Shown: positions 15,946-24,892, numbered from the stretch's first letter. The stretch: 64,000 nucleotides of DNA from Streptomyces rhizosphaerihabitans (GCF_025399795.1 NZ_JAODTZ010000031.1:57728-121727), one strand, 5' to 3'. Notes: generated by a model from the letters alone, not told the origin. Translations and numbers: made by a program.

Positions 15946-17742
15946 TTGCGCGAGTTCAGCCTTCCGGCTTTGTACGAGGTCCCTGCGGACGGAAACCTCA
16001 CCGACATCGTTCGCAGAAACGCCGCGCAGCATCCCGACGTAGCCGTGATCGCCCGCAAGGTGGGCGGCACTTGGACGGACGTCAGCGCCACCACCTTCCT
16101 CGCCGAGGTGCGGGCCGCGGCCAAGGGCCTGATCGCCTCGGGCGTGCGGCCCGGCGACCGGGTCGCTCTGATGTCCCGCACCCGCTACGAGTGGACGCTG
16201 CTCGACTTCGCGATCTGGAGCGCCGGCGCCATCACCGTGCCGGTGTACGAGACCAGCTCCGCCGAGCAGGTGCAGTGGATCCTCGGTGACTCGGGCGCGA
16301 CCGCCTGCATCGTGGAGCTGGCCACGCACGCGGCCTCCGTGGAGTCGGTGCGCGACCGGCTGCCCGCCCTCGAGCACGTCTGGCAGATCGAGGCCGGCGG
16401 CGTCGAGGAGCTGGAGCGCCTCGGCAAGGACGTCAGCGACGCCACCGTCGAGGAGCGCGGCTCGCTCGCCAAGGCGGACGACCCGGCGACCATCGTCTAC
16501 ACCTCCGGAACCACCGGCCGGCCCAAGGGCTGTGTCCTCACGCACCGCGCCTTCTTCGCGGAGTGCGGCAACATCGTGGAGCGGCTGCGCCCGCTGTTCC
16601 GCACGGGCGAGTGTTCCGTCCTGCTCTTCCTCCCGCTCGCGCACGTCTTCGGGCGGCTCGTGCAGGTCGCGCCGATGATGGCGCCGATCAAGCTGGGCTG
16701 CGTCCCGGACATCAAGAACCTCACCGACGAGCTGGCCGCGTTCCGGCCGACACTGATCCTCGGTGTGCCGCGCGTCTTCGAGAAGGTCTACAACTCGGCG
16801 CGCGCCAAGGCCCAGGCGGACGGCAAGGGCAAGATCTTCGACAAGGCGGCGGACACGGCGATCGCGTACAGCCGCGCGCTGGACACCCCTTCCGGCCCGT
16901 CGCTCGGTCTGAAGATCAAGTACAAGACGTTCGACAAGCTCGTCTACAGCAAGCTGCGCGCGGTCCTCGGCGGGCGCGGCGAGTACGCGATCTCGGGCGG
17001 TGCCCCGCTGGGTGAGCGGCTCGGCCACTTCTTCCGCGGCATCGGGTTCACGGTCCTGGAGGGCTACGGCCTCACCGAGTCCTGCGCGGCCACGGCCTTC
17101 AACCCATGGGACCGTACGAAGATCGGCACGGTCGGCCAGCCGCTGCCCGGCTCCGTGATCCGCATCGCCGACGACGGCGAGGTGCTGCTGCACGGCGAGC
17201 ACCTGTTCCAGGGGTACTGGAACAACGAGGCCGCCACCGCCGAGGCCCTCGCCGACGGCTGGTTCCACACCGGTGACATCGGCACCCTCGACGAGGACGG
17301 CTACCTCCGCATCACCGGCCGCAAGAAGGAGATCATCGTCACCGCGGGCGGCAAGAACGTCGCCCCGGCCGTGATCGAGGACCGCATCCGCGCCCACGCG
17401 CTGGTCGCGGAGTGCATGGTGGTCGGCGACGGGCGCCCGTTCGTCGGCGCGCTGGTCACGGTCGACGAGGAGTTCCTGGCCCGCTGGGCCGAGGAGCACG
17501 GGAAGCCGGCCGGCTCGACCGCGGCGTCGCTGAGCGAGGACGCGGACCTGATCGCCGCCATCCAGGACGCGATCGACGACGGCAACGCGGCGGTGTCCAA
17601 GGCGGAGTCGGTGCGCAAGTTCCGCATCCTCGCCCACCAGTTCACCGAGGAGTCGGGGCACCTCACGCCGTCTCTGAAGCTGAAGCGCAACGTGGTCGCC
17701 AAGGACTACGCGAACGAGATCGAGGCAATTTATCGGGGCTGA
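15946..17742 (+). CDS. Long-chain fatty-acid-CoA ligase, FadD15-like
   Basis: 598 residues of the adenylate-forming family, activating fatty acids to acyl-CoA. AMP-binding signature YTSGTTGRPKG is at about 185-195, followed by GYGLTESCAA (about 375), WFHTGDIG and the GRKKEIIVTAGGKNVAP hinge/C-terminal subdomain. Start is TTG at 15946, with GAGGAG 11 bp upstream. Followed by a strong terminator. It stands next to the PimB-like glycosyltransferase, the same pairing as fadD15-pimB in mycobacteria. Confidence 0.92.
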   Translation: MREFSLPALYEVPADGNLTDIVRRNAAQHPDVAVIARKVGGTWTDVSATTFLAEVRAAAKGLIASGVRPGDRVALMSRTRYEWTLLDFAIWSAGAITVPVYETSSAEQVQWILGDSGATACIVELATHAASVESVRDRLPALEHVWQIEAGGVEELERLGKDVSDATVEERGSLAKADDPATIVYTSGTTGRPKGCVLTHRAFFAECGNIVERLRPLFRTGECSVLLFLPLAHVFGRLVQVAPMMAPIKLGCVPDIKNLTDELAAFRPTLILGVPRVFEKVYNSARAKAQADGKGKIFDKAADTAIAYSRALDTPSGPSLGLKIKYKTFDKLVYSKLRAVLGGRGEYAISGGAPLGERLGHFFRGIGFTVLEGYGLTESCAATAFNPWDRTKIGTVGQPLPGSVIRIADDGEVLLHGEHLFQGYWNNEAATAEALADGWFHTGDIGTLDEDGYLRITGRKKEIIVTAGGKNVAPAVIEDRIRAHALVAECMVVGDGRPFVGALVTVDEEFLARWAEEHGKPAGSTAASLSEDADLIAAIQDAIDDGNAAVSKAESVRKFRILAHQFTEESGHLTPSLKLKRNVVAKDYANEIEAIYRG

Positions 17743-17781
17743 CGCCCGAGCGACCGGGTTCCGCCCCGGCCGGGAACAACA

Positions 17782-17821
17782 CGGCTCGGCCCCCTTCGTT
17801 GGAGGGGGCCGAGCCGTTTTT
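17782..17821 (+). terminator. Intrinsic terminator of the acyl-CoA ligase gene
   Basis: A 14-bp perfect stem (17782-17795 with 17803-17816), 7-nt loop and a TTTTT run, 40 bp after the stop codon. One of the few textbook terminators in the window. Confidence 0.95.
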
Positions 17822-17910
17822 CCGTACCGGCCGAGGTGTTTTCGGGGACCGCCGGGAACCGCCGTAGGCGGTGCGGGTCCTTCCCGGGCGGAAGGTGCAT
17901 CGTGCTTGCT

Positions 17911-17967
17911 CGCGCAGTTCCCCGCGCCCCTGACGGGGCGCCCGTCAGGGGCGCGGGGAACTGCGCG
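17911..17967. repeat. 27-bp perfect inverted repeat of the CGCAGTTCCCCGCGCCCC type
   Basis: Arms 17911-17937 and 17941-17967 are exact complements around a GCG loop. I recognise the arm as one of the most frequent intergenic palindromes in Streptomyces chromosomes. It lies between the ligase terminator and the end of the convergent glycosyltransferase gene, where it could end transcription from both sides. Confidence 0.9.
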
Positions 17968-18034
17968 GCCAGGCGAAGGCGGCCCGCAGGCGCCTGCGGA
18001 CGGCAAGTGACACCCCGTAGGCGCACCCGGTCGG

Positions 18035-19177
18035 CTAGAGCAGCTCCCGCAGCCGCTCCGCCAAGAGGTCCCAGCGCCATTTCTCCTCGACCCAGGCGCG
18101 TCCCCGCTCGCCCATCCGGCGGCGTAGTTCGGGGTCGCCGAGGAGGGTGACGATGCGGTCGGCGGCCTCCTCGGAGGAGCCGCCGCGTACGACCCAGCCC
18201 GTCTCCCCGTCGAGCACGGCGTCCGGCGCGCCGCCCGAGTCGCCGGCGACCACCGGAAGGCCCGTCGCGGACGCCTCCAGGTACACGATGCCGAGCCCCT
18301 CGACGTCGAGCCCGCCCCTGCGGGTCCGGCACGGCATCGCGAAGACGTCCCCGGCTCCGTAGTGCGCGGGCAGCTCCGACCAGGGCACCGCCCCGGTGAA
18401 CCGGACCGAGCCGGCGACACCGGTGTCGTGCGCGAGCTTGCGCAGCTCCTTCTCGTACGGCCCGCCGCCGACGATCAGCAGCACCGCGTCCGGCTCCTTG
18501 GCCAGGATCCGCGGCATCGCGAGCACGAGGGTGTCCTGGCCCTTCCGCGCGACCAGGCGGGAGACGCAGACGACGACCGGCCGGTCGGTGAGGCCGAGCC
18601 GGGCCCGGACCTCCGCGCCGCCCGAGCCGGGGTGGAAGGTCCGCTCGTCGACGCCGGGCGGCAGCTGGACCATGCGCGCGGCCGCCTCGGGGGTCAGCGC
18701 CGAGGCGATCCGCGAGCGCGTGTACTCCCCGAGGTAGGTGATCGTGTCGGTGGACTCACCGATCCGGCGCAGCAGCGTGCGGGCCGCGGGCAGCTGGGCC
18801 CAGCCGGCCTCGTGGCCGTGCGTGGTCGCCACGATCCGTCGCGCGCCCGCTCTGCGCAGCGCCGGAGCCATCAGGCCGAGCGGGGCCGCCGCCCCGAACC
18901 ACACCGACGTACAGCCGTGTTCGCGCAGCAGGCCGACCGCCCGCCGGGTGGTGCCCGGCGTCGGCAGCAGCATGGTCGTGCGGTCCCGTACGACGGTGAA
19001 GGGCTGCTCGGCGTCGAACGCGGCGGTCGCCTCGGCGCCCTCGCGGCCGCGCTTCCACGTCGAGGCGTAGACGACGAGTTGCCCGGGGTCCAGGCGCAGC
19101 GCCATGTTGTGCAGAAAGGCCTGGATGCCGCCGGGGCGGGGCGGGAAATCGTTCGTCACGATCAGGGTCTTGTGCAT
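18035..19177 (-). CDS. GT4 glycosyltransferase, PimB-like
   Basis: 380 residues of the GT-B fold. The opening LIVTNDFPPRPGGIQAFL is typical of the phosphatidylinositol mannosyltransferase PimB (Rv2188c) group; the nucleotide-sugar half has VCVSRLVARKGQDTL and the EX7E-type VEGLGIVYLEAS motif. Expected to transfer mannose from GDP-mannose to a phosphoinositol lipid at the cytoplasmic face, though other lipid acceptors are possible in Streptomyces. ATG at 19177 is preferred because TAGTGT lies 8 bp upstream; a GTG at 19207 is an alternative. Divergent from the GT87 gene. Confidence 0.85.
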   Translation of the reverse strand: MHKTLIVTNDFPPRPGGIQAFLHNMALRLDPGQLVVYASTWKRGREGAEATAAFDAEQPFTVVRDRTTMLLPTPGTTRRAVGLLREHGCTSVWFGAAAPLGLMAPALRRAGARRIVATTHGHEAGWAQLPAARTLLRRIGESTDTITYLGEYTRSRIASALTPEAAARMVQLPPGVDERTFHPGSGGAEVRARLGLTDRPVVVCVSRLVARKGQDTLVLAMPRILAKEPDAVLLIVGGGPYEKELRKLAHDTGVAGSVRFTGAVPWSELPAHYGAGDVFAMPCRTRRGGLDVEGLGIVYLEASATGLPVVAGDSGGAPDAVLDGETGWVVRGGSSEEAADRIVTLLGDPELRRRMGERGRAWVEEKWRWDLLAERLRELL

Positions 19178-19319
19178 CGTGTTCGACACTATCGAACCTA
19201 TACTCACAGCTCCGCACGGCCGCGCTCGACGGCTCGCACACAGACCGGCGCGTCACCCTGGGTCCGCGAAGAGCACGGCGGCGACACACACCGTTTCCGG
19301 ACGAAGAGGTCAGGTGGGC

Positions 19320-20561
19320 ATGACGGGGGCACGGAGCACGAGGTTCCCGTTCGGCGTGGCCGCACTGCTGGGAACCTGGGGCCTGACCAGGCTGATCCTG
19401 CTCCTCTTCGTGGCCAAGGTGTACGTCTTCCCCGGTCCGGACGTCACCAGCGACGTCGCCGTGATCTACCACGGCTGGTACGACGTCCTGCGGCACGGCA
19501 CCTTCCCGCAGAACGACGTGACCTGGCAGTATCCGCCGGCCGCCGCCCTCGCGATCCTCTCCCCCGGCCTACTGCCGTTCCTCGACTACCCGCACGCCTT
19601 CTTCGTGCTGGCCTTCGTCGCCGACCTGGTGGTGTTCGGGCTGCTCCTGTACGCGGGCTCACGCTCCGGCAGGACGCTGCGCGGCGCCTGGGTGTGGATG
19701 ATCGGGGTTCCGCTGCTCGGGCCGACCGTGTACGCCCGCTACGACGTGATGGTGACGGCCGTCGCGGTCGCCGCGCTGCTCGCCGGAGCCCGCCATCCCC
19801 GGGTGATGGGGGTGCTCACGGGCTTCGGCGCGATGGTGAAGGTGTGGCCGGTGCTGCTGCTGCTCGGCGCCGTGCGCCGCCGGGCCTGGGTCTCGGCCGC
19901 GGCGACGGTGGCCGGGACCGCGGCGCTGTTCTGGGCGACGATGCCGGGTGCGTTCGCCTTCCTGACCGCCCAGCGCGACCGCGGCACCGAGGTGGAGTCG
20001 CTCGGCTCCCTCGTCTTCCACGTGGCCCGGCACCACGGCTGGAACGGGCGGGTGCTGCTCAACTACGGCTCGGTGGAGTTCGTCGGCCCCTACGTCGACC
20101 TGGTGAGCACGGCGGCCCTGTTCCTGACCGGGCTCGCCTTCGGCTGGCTGCTGCTGTGGCGGCTGTGCGCCAAGCGGTTCCTGCCGCACACCCTCGCCGA
20201 CGCCGCGTTCGTCGCCGTCCTGATGTTCACCGCCACCAGCCGGGTCATCAGCCCGCAATACCTGGTGTGGCTGGTCGGTATCGCGGCGGTCTGTCTGTGC
20301 TTTCGCGCGAGCCGGATGACGGTGCCCGCCTGTCTGGTGCTGGTCGCGTGCCTCGTGACGGTGCTGGAGTTCCCCACCTGGTTCGCGGATGTCGTGGGCA
20401 GCACCCCGCTCGGCGTCACTCTGCTCGTCATCCGCAACGGCCTGCTGGTGATCGCCGCGCTGCTCGCCGCCCGGCAACTGTGGCGGAGCTCGGTCTCCGA
20501 GCCGGCTCCGGCACTCCCCGCTCAGGCGGCCCGCACCAAGGAGACCCTGGCGTCCTCCTGA
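19320..20561 (+). CDS. GT87-type polytopic membrane glycosyltransferase
   Basis: 413 residues with about ten hydrophobic segments. The first extracytoplasmic loop carries acidic and aromatic residues (SDVAVIYHGWYDVL, WQYPPAA) as in GT87 (DUF2029) polyprenol-phosphate-mannose-dependent mannosyltransferases. This fits extension of mannosylated lipids or protein mannosylation outside the membrane, together with the adjacent PimB-like enzyme; mycobacterial Rv2181 is comparable. ATG at 19320 is preceded by AGGTGG. The 3' end overlaps the convergent MATE gene by 40 bp. Confidence 0.82.
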   Translation: MTGARSTRFPFGVAALLGTWGLTRLILLLFVAKVYVFPGPDVTSDVAVIYHGWYDVLRHGTFPQNDVTWQYPPAAALAILSPGLLPFLDYPHAFFVLAFVADLVVFGLLLYAGSRSGRTLRGAWVWMIGVPLLGPTVYARYDVMVTAVAVAALLAGARHPRVMGVLTGFGAMVKVWPVLLLLGAVRRRAWVSAAATVAGTAALFWATMPGAFAFLTAQRDRGTEVESLGSLVFHVARHHGWNGRVLLNYGSVEFVGPYVDLVSTAALFLTGLAFGWLLLWRLCAKRFLPHTLADAAFVAVLMFTATSRVISPQYLVWLVGIAAVCLCFRASRMTVPACLVLVACLVTVLEFPTWFADVVGSTPLGVTLLVIRNGLLVIAALLAARQLWRSSVSEPAPALPAQAARTKETLASS

Positions 20562-21841
20562 CGCCGGGTCCGACGGGTCCAGAGCCACAGGACGGCGCAC
20601 TGCACCGTCATGGACAGCGCGAGCGCCAGGCAGACGCCCGGCAGCCCCAGTCCGGACAGGGCGTACGCGAGCGGGAGCTGGACCGCCGTACCGGCCAGCG
20701 TCACCCGGAGCAGCACCGGCGCTCCCCCACTGCCTTCGAACACCCCGCCGAGGGCGATGAAGCAGGCCATCAGCAGCAGGTAGGGGCCGACGCAGCGCAG
20801 GAACAGCACGCCGTCGTGGGCGACCGCGGGGCCGGCGCCGAAGGCCCGCATGATCCAGGGCGCCAGGGCGCACAGGAGCCCCGCGGCGAGCAGGCCGACG
20901 GTCCCCGAGACGAGGACGGCCTGCCGTCCGATGGCGCCCCGCTCGTCGCGGCCCGCGCCCCGGGTGTGCGCGGTGTGGATCGAGGCGGCCTGCCGGACCG
21001 CGTAGAACGCCATGGTGGCGACGTACATGACCTTGTACGCGATCGCGTACGCCGCCACCGCCGTCGTCCCGAGGCGGGCCACGATCGCGACCAGCACCAG
21101 GGCGCCGCCCTGCCGCACCGTGAAGTCGGCGGACATGGGCAGACCGGTGGTGAGGGTGCGGCGCAGCGCGGCGCCGGTGGTCTCGGCGGGCGTCGCGGTC
21201 GCGGCCTCGGACAGCAGCGCGTTCCGGCGCAGGGCGCGCAGGCCCGTGACAAGGGCCACCGAGCGGCACAGCACGGTCGAGACGGCGGCCCCCCGGACGC
21301 CGTACGCGTGGATGAGGAGCGGGTCGAGGCCGAGGATCAGGCCGTTGGCCAGCAGGGCTAGGCGCATCGGGGTGCGGGTGTCGCCGGTGCCCTTCAGGAT
21401 GCCGTCGACGAGGTTCTGCGCGAAGAAGACGGCGATGCCGGGCAGCGAGACGGCGAAGTACTGGACCGCCAGGGTCAGCGCGCGTCCGTCGCCGCCGAGC
21501 ACCAGCCGGGCCGGCGGCTCGCGCAGCAGATAGCCGCCGAGGGCGATCACCGGCGTGAGCGCGGCGCACAGCGCCCAGCCTCCGCGTACGGCCGCCCGGA
21601 GCGCGCCCGGGTCACGGGCGCCCCGGGCGTGCGCGACCAGGACGGTGGTGCCGGAGGCGAAGACCAGGGCCACGCCGAGCAGCACGTTCTCGGTGTTCGT
21701 GGCGACGGCGACGGCGGCCACCGCGTCACCCCCGAGCCGGGAGACCCAGACGGTGTTGATGATTCCGGCGGCGACGGAGGCCAGCAGCGAGAGGTAGACG
21801 GGGTGGGCGAGCGCTATGAGCTGCTTGCGATGGGCGTTCAC
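20522..21841 (-). CDS. MATE-family multidrug/toxin efflux protein
   Basis: 439 residues, twelve hydrophobic segments in two similar halves, with the MATE hallmarks IALAHPVYLSLL, NTVWVSRLGGDAVAAVA and the second-half GLPMSADF and GTTAVAAYAIAYKV segments. It should export cationic compounds by Na+ or H+ antiport. Start is GTG at 21841, with GAGGGAGG 4-5 bp upstream. A PadR regulator is divergently transcribed, with a 12-bp palindrome between them. Its 3' end overlaps the GT87 gene end by 40 bp. Confidence 0.9.
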   Translation of the reverse strand: MNAHRKQLIALAHPVYLSLLASVAAGIINTVWVSRLGGDAVAAVAVATNTENVLLGVALVFASGTTVLVAHARGARDPGALRAAVRGGWALCAALTPVIALGGYLLREPPARLVLGGDGRALTLAVQYFAVSLPGIAVFFAQNLVDGILKGTGDTRTPMRLALLANGLILGLDPLLIHAYGVRGAAVSTVLCRSVALVTGLRALRRNALLSEAATATPAETTGAALRRTLTTGLPMSADFTVRQGGALVLVAIVARLGTTAVAAYAIAYKVMYVATMAFYAVRQAASIHTAHTRGAGRDERGAIGRQAVLVSGTVGLLAAGLLCALAPWIMRAFGAGPAVAHDGVLFLRCVGPYLLLMACFIALGGVFEGSGGAPVLLRVTLAGTAVQLPLAYALSGLGLPGVCLALALSMTVQCAVLWLWTRRTRRQEDARVSLVRAA

Positions 21842-21857
21842 AAGGCCTCCCTCGATA

Positions 21858-21884
21858 CGAGCTACCTCGTTTCGAGGTAGCTCG
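21858..21884. promoter_or_regulatory. 12-bp palindrome between MATE and padR genes, likely PadR operator
   Basis: CGAGCTACCTCG (21858-21869) and CGAGGTAGCTCG (21873-21884) are exact complements around TTT. A further half-site-like GAGGTACC follows at 21890-21897. It is only 17 bp from the MATE start, where a bound repressor would block both divergent promoters. Assignment to PadR is by location. Confidence 0.7.
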
Positions 21885-21956
21885 GTAAGAGGTACCATGG
21901 CCGCTCGAAACCCCGCAAGCACCGGGAGCACGGGACACGAGTGAGGAGCCGACCGG

Positions 21957-22481
21957 ATGCTGGAGCTGTCGATCCTGGGCTTTCTGTACGGGGAGCCCCT
22001 GCACGGCTACGAGCTGAAGGAGCGCATCAAGGCCCTCAGCGGCCATGTCCGCCCGGTCAGCGACGGTGCCCTCTACCCGGCGATCACCCGCCTGGTCGCC
22101 GCGGGCATGCTCGACCAGCACACCGAGCCCGGCAGCAGCGCGGCCCCGCGGCGCATCCTGTCGCTCACCGGCAAGGGCCGCGAGGACCTCCTGGAGCGGC
22201 TGCGCCACCCCAAGCAGGCCGAGATCACCGACCACGTCCGCTTCAACACCCTGCTGGCGTTCCTGCGCCACCTGGACGACCCGCGCGAGCAGGCCGCCGT
22301 GCTCCGCCGCCGCCAGGAGTTCCTCCAGACCCCGGCGAGCTTCTTCTACCGGGACGGCCGGCCCGTGCGCGCGGAGGAGGCCGACGACCTGTTCCGGCAG
22401 GGCATGCTCCGGGTGGCTCGGGCGACCGGCGAGGCCGAGCGGGCCTGGCTCGCGGAGGCCATCCAGCGGCTCGAGGACTGA
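21957..22481 (+). CDS. PadR-family transcriptional regulator
   Basis: 174 residues. An N-terminal winged helix (about 1-85) has the PadR opening LELSILGFLYGEPLHGYEL, GALYPAITRL and the wing PRRILSLTGKG; a C-terminal helical part (about 95-174) is the dimerisation/ligand region. GAGGAG lies 7 bp before the ATG. PadR proteins usually repress themselves and an adjacent divergent transporter and are released by small molecules, which suits the MATE gene next door. Confidence 0.92.
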   Translation: MLELSILGFLYGEPLHGYELKERIKALSGHVRPVSDGALYPAITRLVAAGMLDQHTEPGSSAAPRRILSLTGKGREDLLERLRHPKQAEITDHVRFNTLLAFLRHLDDPREQAAVLRRRQEFLQTPASFFYRDGRPVRAEEADDLFRQGMLRVARATGEAERAWLAEAIQRLED

Positions 22482-22501
22482 GAGGACCGAACAGTCCTGC
22501 G

Positions 22502-23737
22502 TCAGCCGAGTTGGTCCTTGAGGTACTGCCGCCACAGCCGGGTGAACCGCTCCGCCGTCGTGTGCAGCACGTCCCGCAGCGCGCCCTCGACCGCCCCCGC
22601 CCGCTCCCGGTGGTCGCCCACCGCCCGGTAGAAGTCGTTCAGCCGGACCTCACCCCAGTGGTCGGCGATCAGCCGGCAGGCCATCCAGCCGCCCTCGTAG
22701 GCCCGCGCCAGCCGGCCCGCGTCCGAGGCGAACCCGAAGTCCCCGTCCTCGGGCAGCGCGCCCGGAACCTGCCCCTCGGCCACGGCGCGCTCCAGTTCCG
22801 GCGCCACCTGCCCCGGCGCCCGCCCGCTGCCGCGGTAGCCGACCCAGTCCGCGTACCCCTCGGAGAGCCACAGCGGGGTGGCGGCGGTGGTGTGGGCGCG
22901 AGTGGCGACATGCGTGGTCTCGTGGGTGAGCACGACCTGCTTGCCGAAATCGCCGAGAACGCCGTACGCGTCCGGGTTGACGATGATCCGGTCCGCGGGC
23001 GCCTTCGCCGAACCTCCCCCGGCCTCCGGCCGGGGGGACCCCCCTTTCGCCTCACTCACCTCCCCGGTGGTGACCGCCGCGATCCCCCGGTACCCGGACG
23101 CCGGAGCCCCGAGCAGTCCCGCCATCCCCTCCAGCGACTTCGGTACGAGGACGACGACGTGCCGCGTCCAGTCCGTGCCCCAGGCCTCCGACACCGCGGG
23201 CACGGCATGGTCCGCGAGATCCGCGAAGGAACGCAGCCGCTCGCCGGACTGCCCGACCCCGAGGACGAGGCTGCGCTCACCCCGTACGGCCGTCACGGCT
23301 CCCTGGTCCCACAGCTGGTCGCCGCCGCTGCCCGCGGGCTCGTCGGAGGTGACGCGCCAGGCTCCGGCGGCGTGGGTCAGCCGCAGGGTGCGGTCCACCG
23401 TGACCGGTGCGGCGTCGTAGCCCTCTATGCGGTAGCGGAGCTGGGCGTCGGCGGTGGCACGGTCACCGGTGCGGCGCAGATCGTTCAGACGGTAGGACCA
23501 GCCCGCGAGCGGCACGTCGCGCAGGTTCGCGAAGCCGGTGCCGGCGCCGGCCGCCGCCCCGGTGGCCCGGAACGCCGCCTCGTCCCGGTCCAGGACCGCG
23601 GTCGCCCGCCGGTCGAGGACCCGCTGCACCTCGGCCGCCGCCCCGTCCGAGGGCGCCCGGCCGCCGCAGCCGACGAGCACGGCGAGCAGCAGCACCAGGG
23701 AGAGTCCCGCTCGCGACGTACACCTTCGACCAGCCAT
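22502..23737 (-). CDS. Lipoprotein with HEXXH-type gluzincin metalloprotease motif
   Basis: 411 residues. The N-terminus has a short basic region, a Leu/Val core and a lipobox LVGC (Cys near 24), so it should be anchored outside the membrane. The centre is a nuclear-transport-factor-like region; the C-terminal third holds VVLTHETTHVAT (HETTH zinc motif) followed by LSEGYADWVG, whose Glu is the expected third zinc ligand. This resembles M1/gluzincin-like actinobacterial lipoproteins; substrate unknown. Start ATG at 23737 lies 7 bp after TACGAT, indicating a leaderless mRNA. The end is 20 bp from the convergent padR end. Confidence 0.83.
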   Translation of the reverse strand: MAGRRCTSRAGLSLVLLLAVLVGCGGRAPSDGAAAEVQRVLDRRATAVLDRDEAAFRATGAAAGAGTGFANLRDVPLAGWSYRLNDLRRTGDRATADAQLRYRIEGYDAAPVTVDRTLRLTHAAGAWRVTSDEPAGSGGDQLWDQGAVTAVRGERSLVLGVGQSGERLRSFADLADHAVPAVSEAWGTDWTRHVVVLVPKSLEGMAGLLGAPASGYRGIAAVTTGEVSEAKGGSPRPEAGGGSAKAPADRIIVNPDAYGVLGDFGKQVVLTHETTHVATRAHTTAATPLWLSEGYADWVGYRGSGRAPGQVAPELERAVAEGQVPGALPEDGDFGFASDAGRLARAYEGGWMACRLIADHWGEVRLNDFYRAVGDHRERAGAVEGALRDVLHTTAERFTRLWRQYLKDQLG

Positions 23738-23814
23738 CCTCCCGATCGTACGGTGCCCGTGCCCGCCCGCCGGACCGCGTGAGGGATCCCTCCCGGCGGA
23801 GGCCGTCCGCCCCG

Positions 23815-24837
23815 TCAGACCCGGGTGACGGACGAGATCGGCATCATCCCGACCGGGTCGTAGCGCACCGGGGCGCCCGGGTAGGGCGCGTGGATCACCT
23901 GGCCGTTGCCCACATACATCCCGACATGGCCGGCGTCGGACCGGTAGGTGACCAGATCACCGGGCCGCGCCTGGGAGAGCGGCACCTGCCGTCCGGCGTA
24001 CCGCTGGGCCTGCGAGGTGCGCGGCAGACCGACCCCGGCATGCGCGTACGACCACTGCATGAGGCCCGAACAGTCGAAGCCGCCGGGCCCGTTGGCGCCC
24101 CACACGTAGGGGCGGCCGAGCGCCGACCGGGCCGCGGCGACGGCGATGGCCGCGCGCGACGAGGACGCGACGGTGTCACCGAGGCCGGGCAGTCCGGCGC
24201 GCTCCGAGCGCGACGCCCGGTCGTAGGCGGCACGGTCGGCGTACGGCAGCAAGCCGAGCAGCTGCCGCGCCTTGGCCAGTTTGCCCTCGATGACCTGCTT
24301 GTTCCGGGCGACGACCGTGCGGCTGCGCTCCAGTTCGGCGAGTTTCCCGTCGGCCTCCTCGCGCTCCTGGGCGAGGTCGCGCAGGGCCAGCCGGAGGTCC
24401 TTGAGTTCGCCGGCCTGGCGGGTGCCGATCCGGTCGAGCGCGGAGGCCTTCTCGATGTAGTCGTCCGGGCTGTCGGAGAAGAGCAGCGCGAGGGAGGGGT
24501 CGAGGCCGCCGGAGCGGTACTGCGCCCCGGCGAGCGAACCCAGCGCGTCCCGCATGGTGTTGACGCGCTCCTGCTGCCGGGCGATCTCGTCCTGTGCCGT
24601 GCCGATCTGCTCGCGCAGCGCGTCACCGCGCTCGTCGGCCCTGTTGTACGCCTCGGTGGCCTTCTCCGCCTGGGCGTAGAGGCGGTCCACCTCGGCGCGG
24701 GTGTCGTCCTGCGGTGCCGCGGAGGCGGGCAGGGCGCCGAGTGCGGCGGCCGCCGCGGACATCACGCAGGCGGCGACGCCGAAGGCGCCGGCGCCCCGGT
24801 CGAAGCCGGTCGGTGCAAGGCGGCGATGGAACCCCAC
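23815..24837 (-). CDS. Secreted NlpC/P60 peptidoglycan endopeptidase (copy 1)
   Basis: 340 residues. Signal peptide, then a long coiled-coil (about 50-190) with EQIGTAQDEIARQQERVN-like heptads, then an NlpC/P60 domain (about 225-335) with catalytic Cys in FDCSGLMQWSY, His in AGHVGMYVGNG and a third polar residue in HAPYPG. This RipA-like design cleaves stem-peptide crosslinks at cell separation, with the coiled coil acting as brake or partner site. GTG at 24837 has AAGGGAG upstream. It is a paralogue of the next gene upstream. Confidence 0.92.
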   Translation of the reverse strand: MGFHRRLAPTGFDRGAGAFGVAACVMSAAAAALGALPASAAPQDDTRAEVDRLYAQAEKATEAYNRADERGDALREQIGTAQDEIARQQERVNTMRDALGSLAGAQYRSGGLDPSLALLFSDSPDDYIEKASALDRIGTRQAGELKDLRLALRDLAQEREEADGKLAELERSRTVVARNKQVIEGKLAKARQLLGLLPYADRAAYDRASRSERAGLPGLGDTVASSSRAAIAVAAARSALGRPYVWGANGPGGFDCSGLMQWSYAHAGVGLPRTSQAQRYAGRQVPLSQARPGDLVTYRSDAGHVGMYVGNGQVIHAPYPGAPVRYDPVGMMPISSVTRV

Positions 24838-24892
24838 GGGTGGCCGCTCTCCCTTCCGCTGACGGTCCCCCGCCGTCGGGGGATCGCGCCAG

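Noticed and set aside
15738..16289. A basic 183-codon plus-strand frame before the acyl-CoA ligase
   Set aside because: It runs out of frame into the ligase N-terminus and lacks coding bias; the upstream part is the ligase leader with an inverted repeat.
17911..17967. The 27-bp perfect inverted repeat as a novel regulatory element
   Set aside because: Its arm is a very common Streptomyces intergenic palindrome, so it is best treated as a dispersed repeat, perhaps acting as a terminator.
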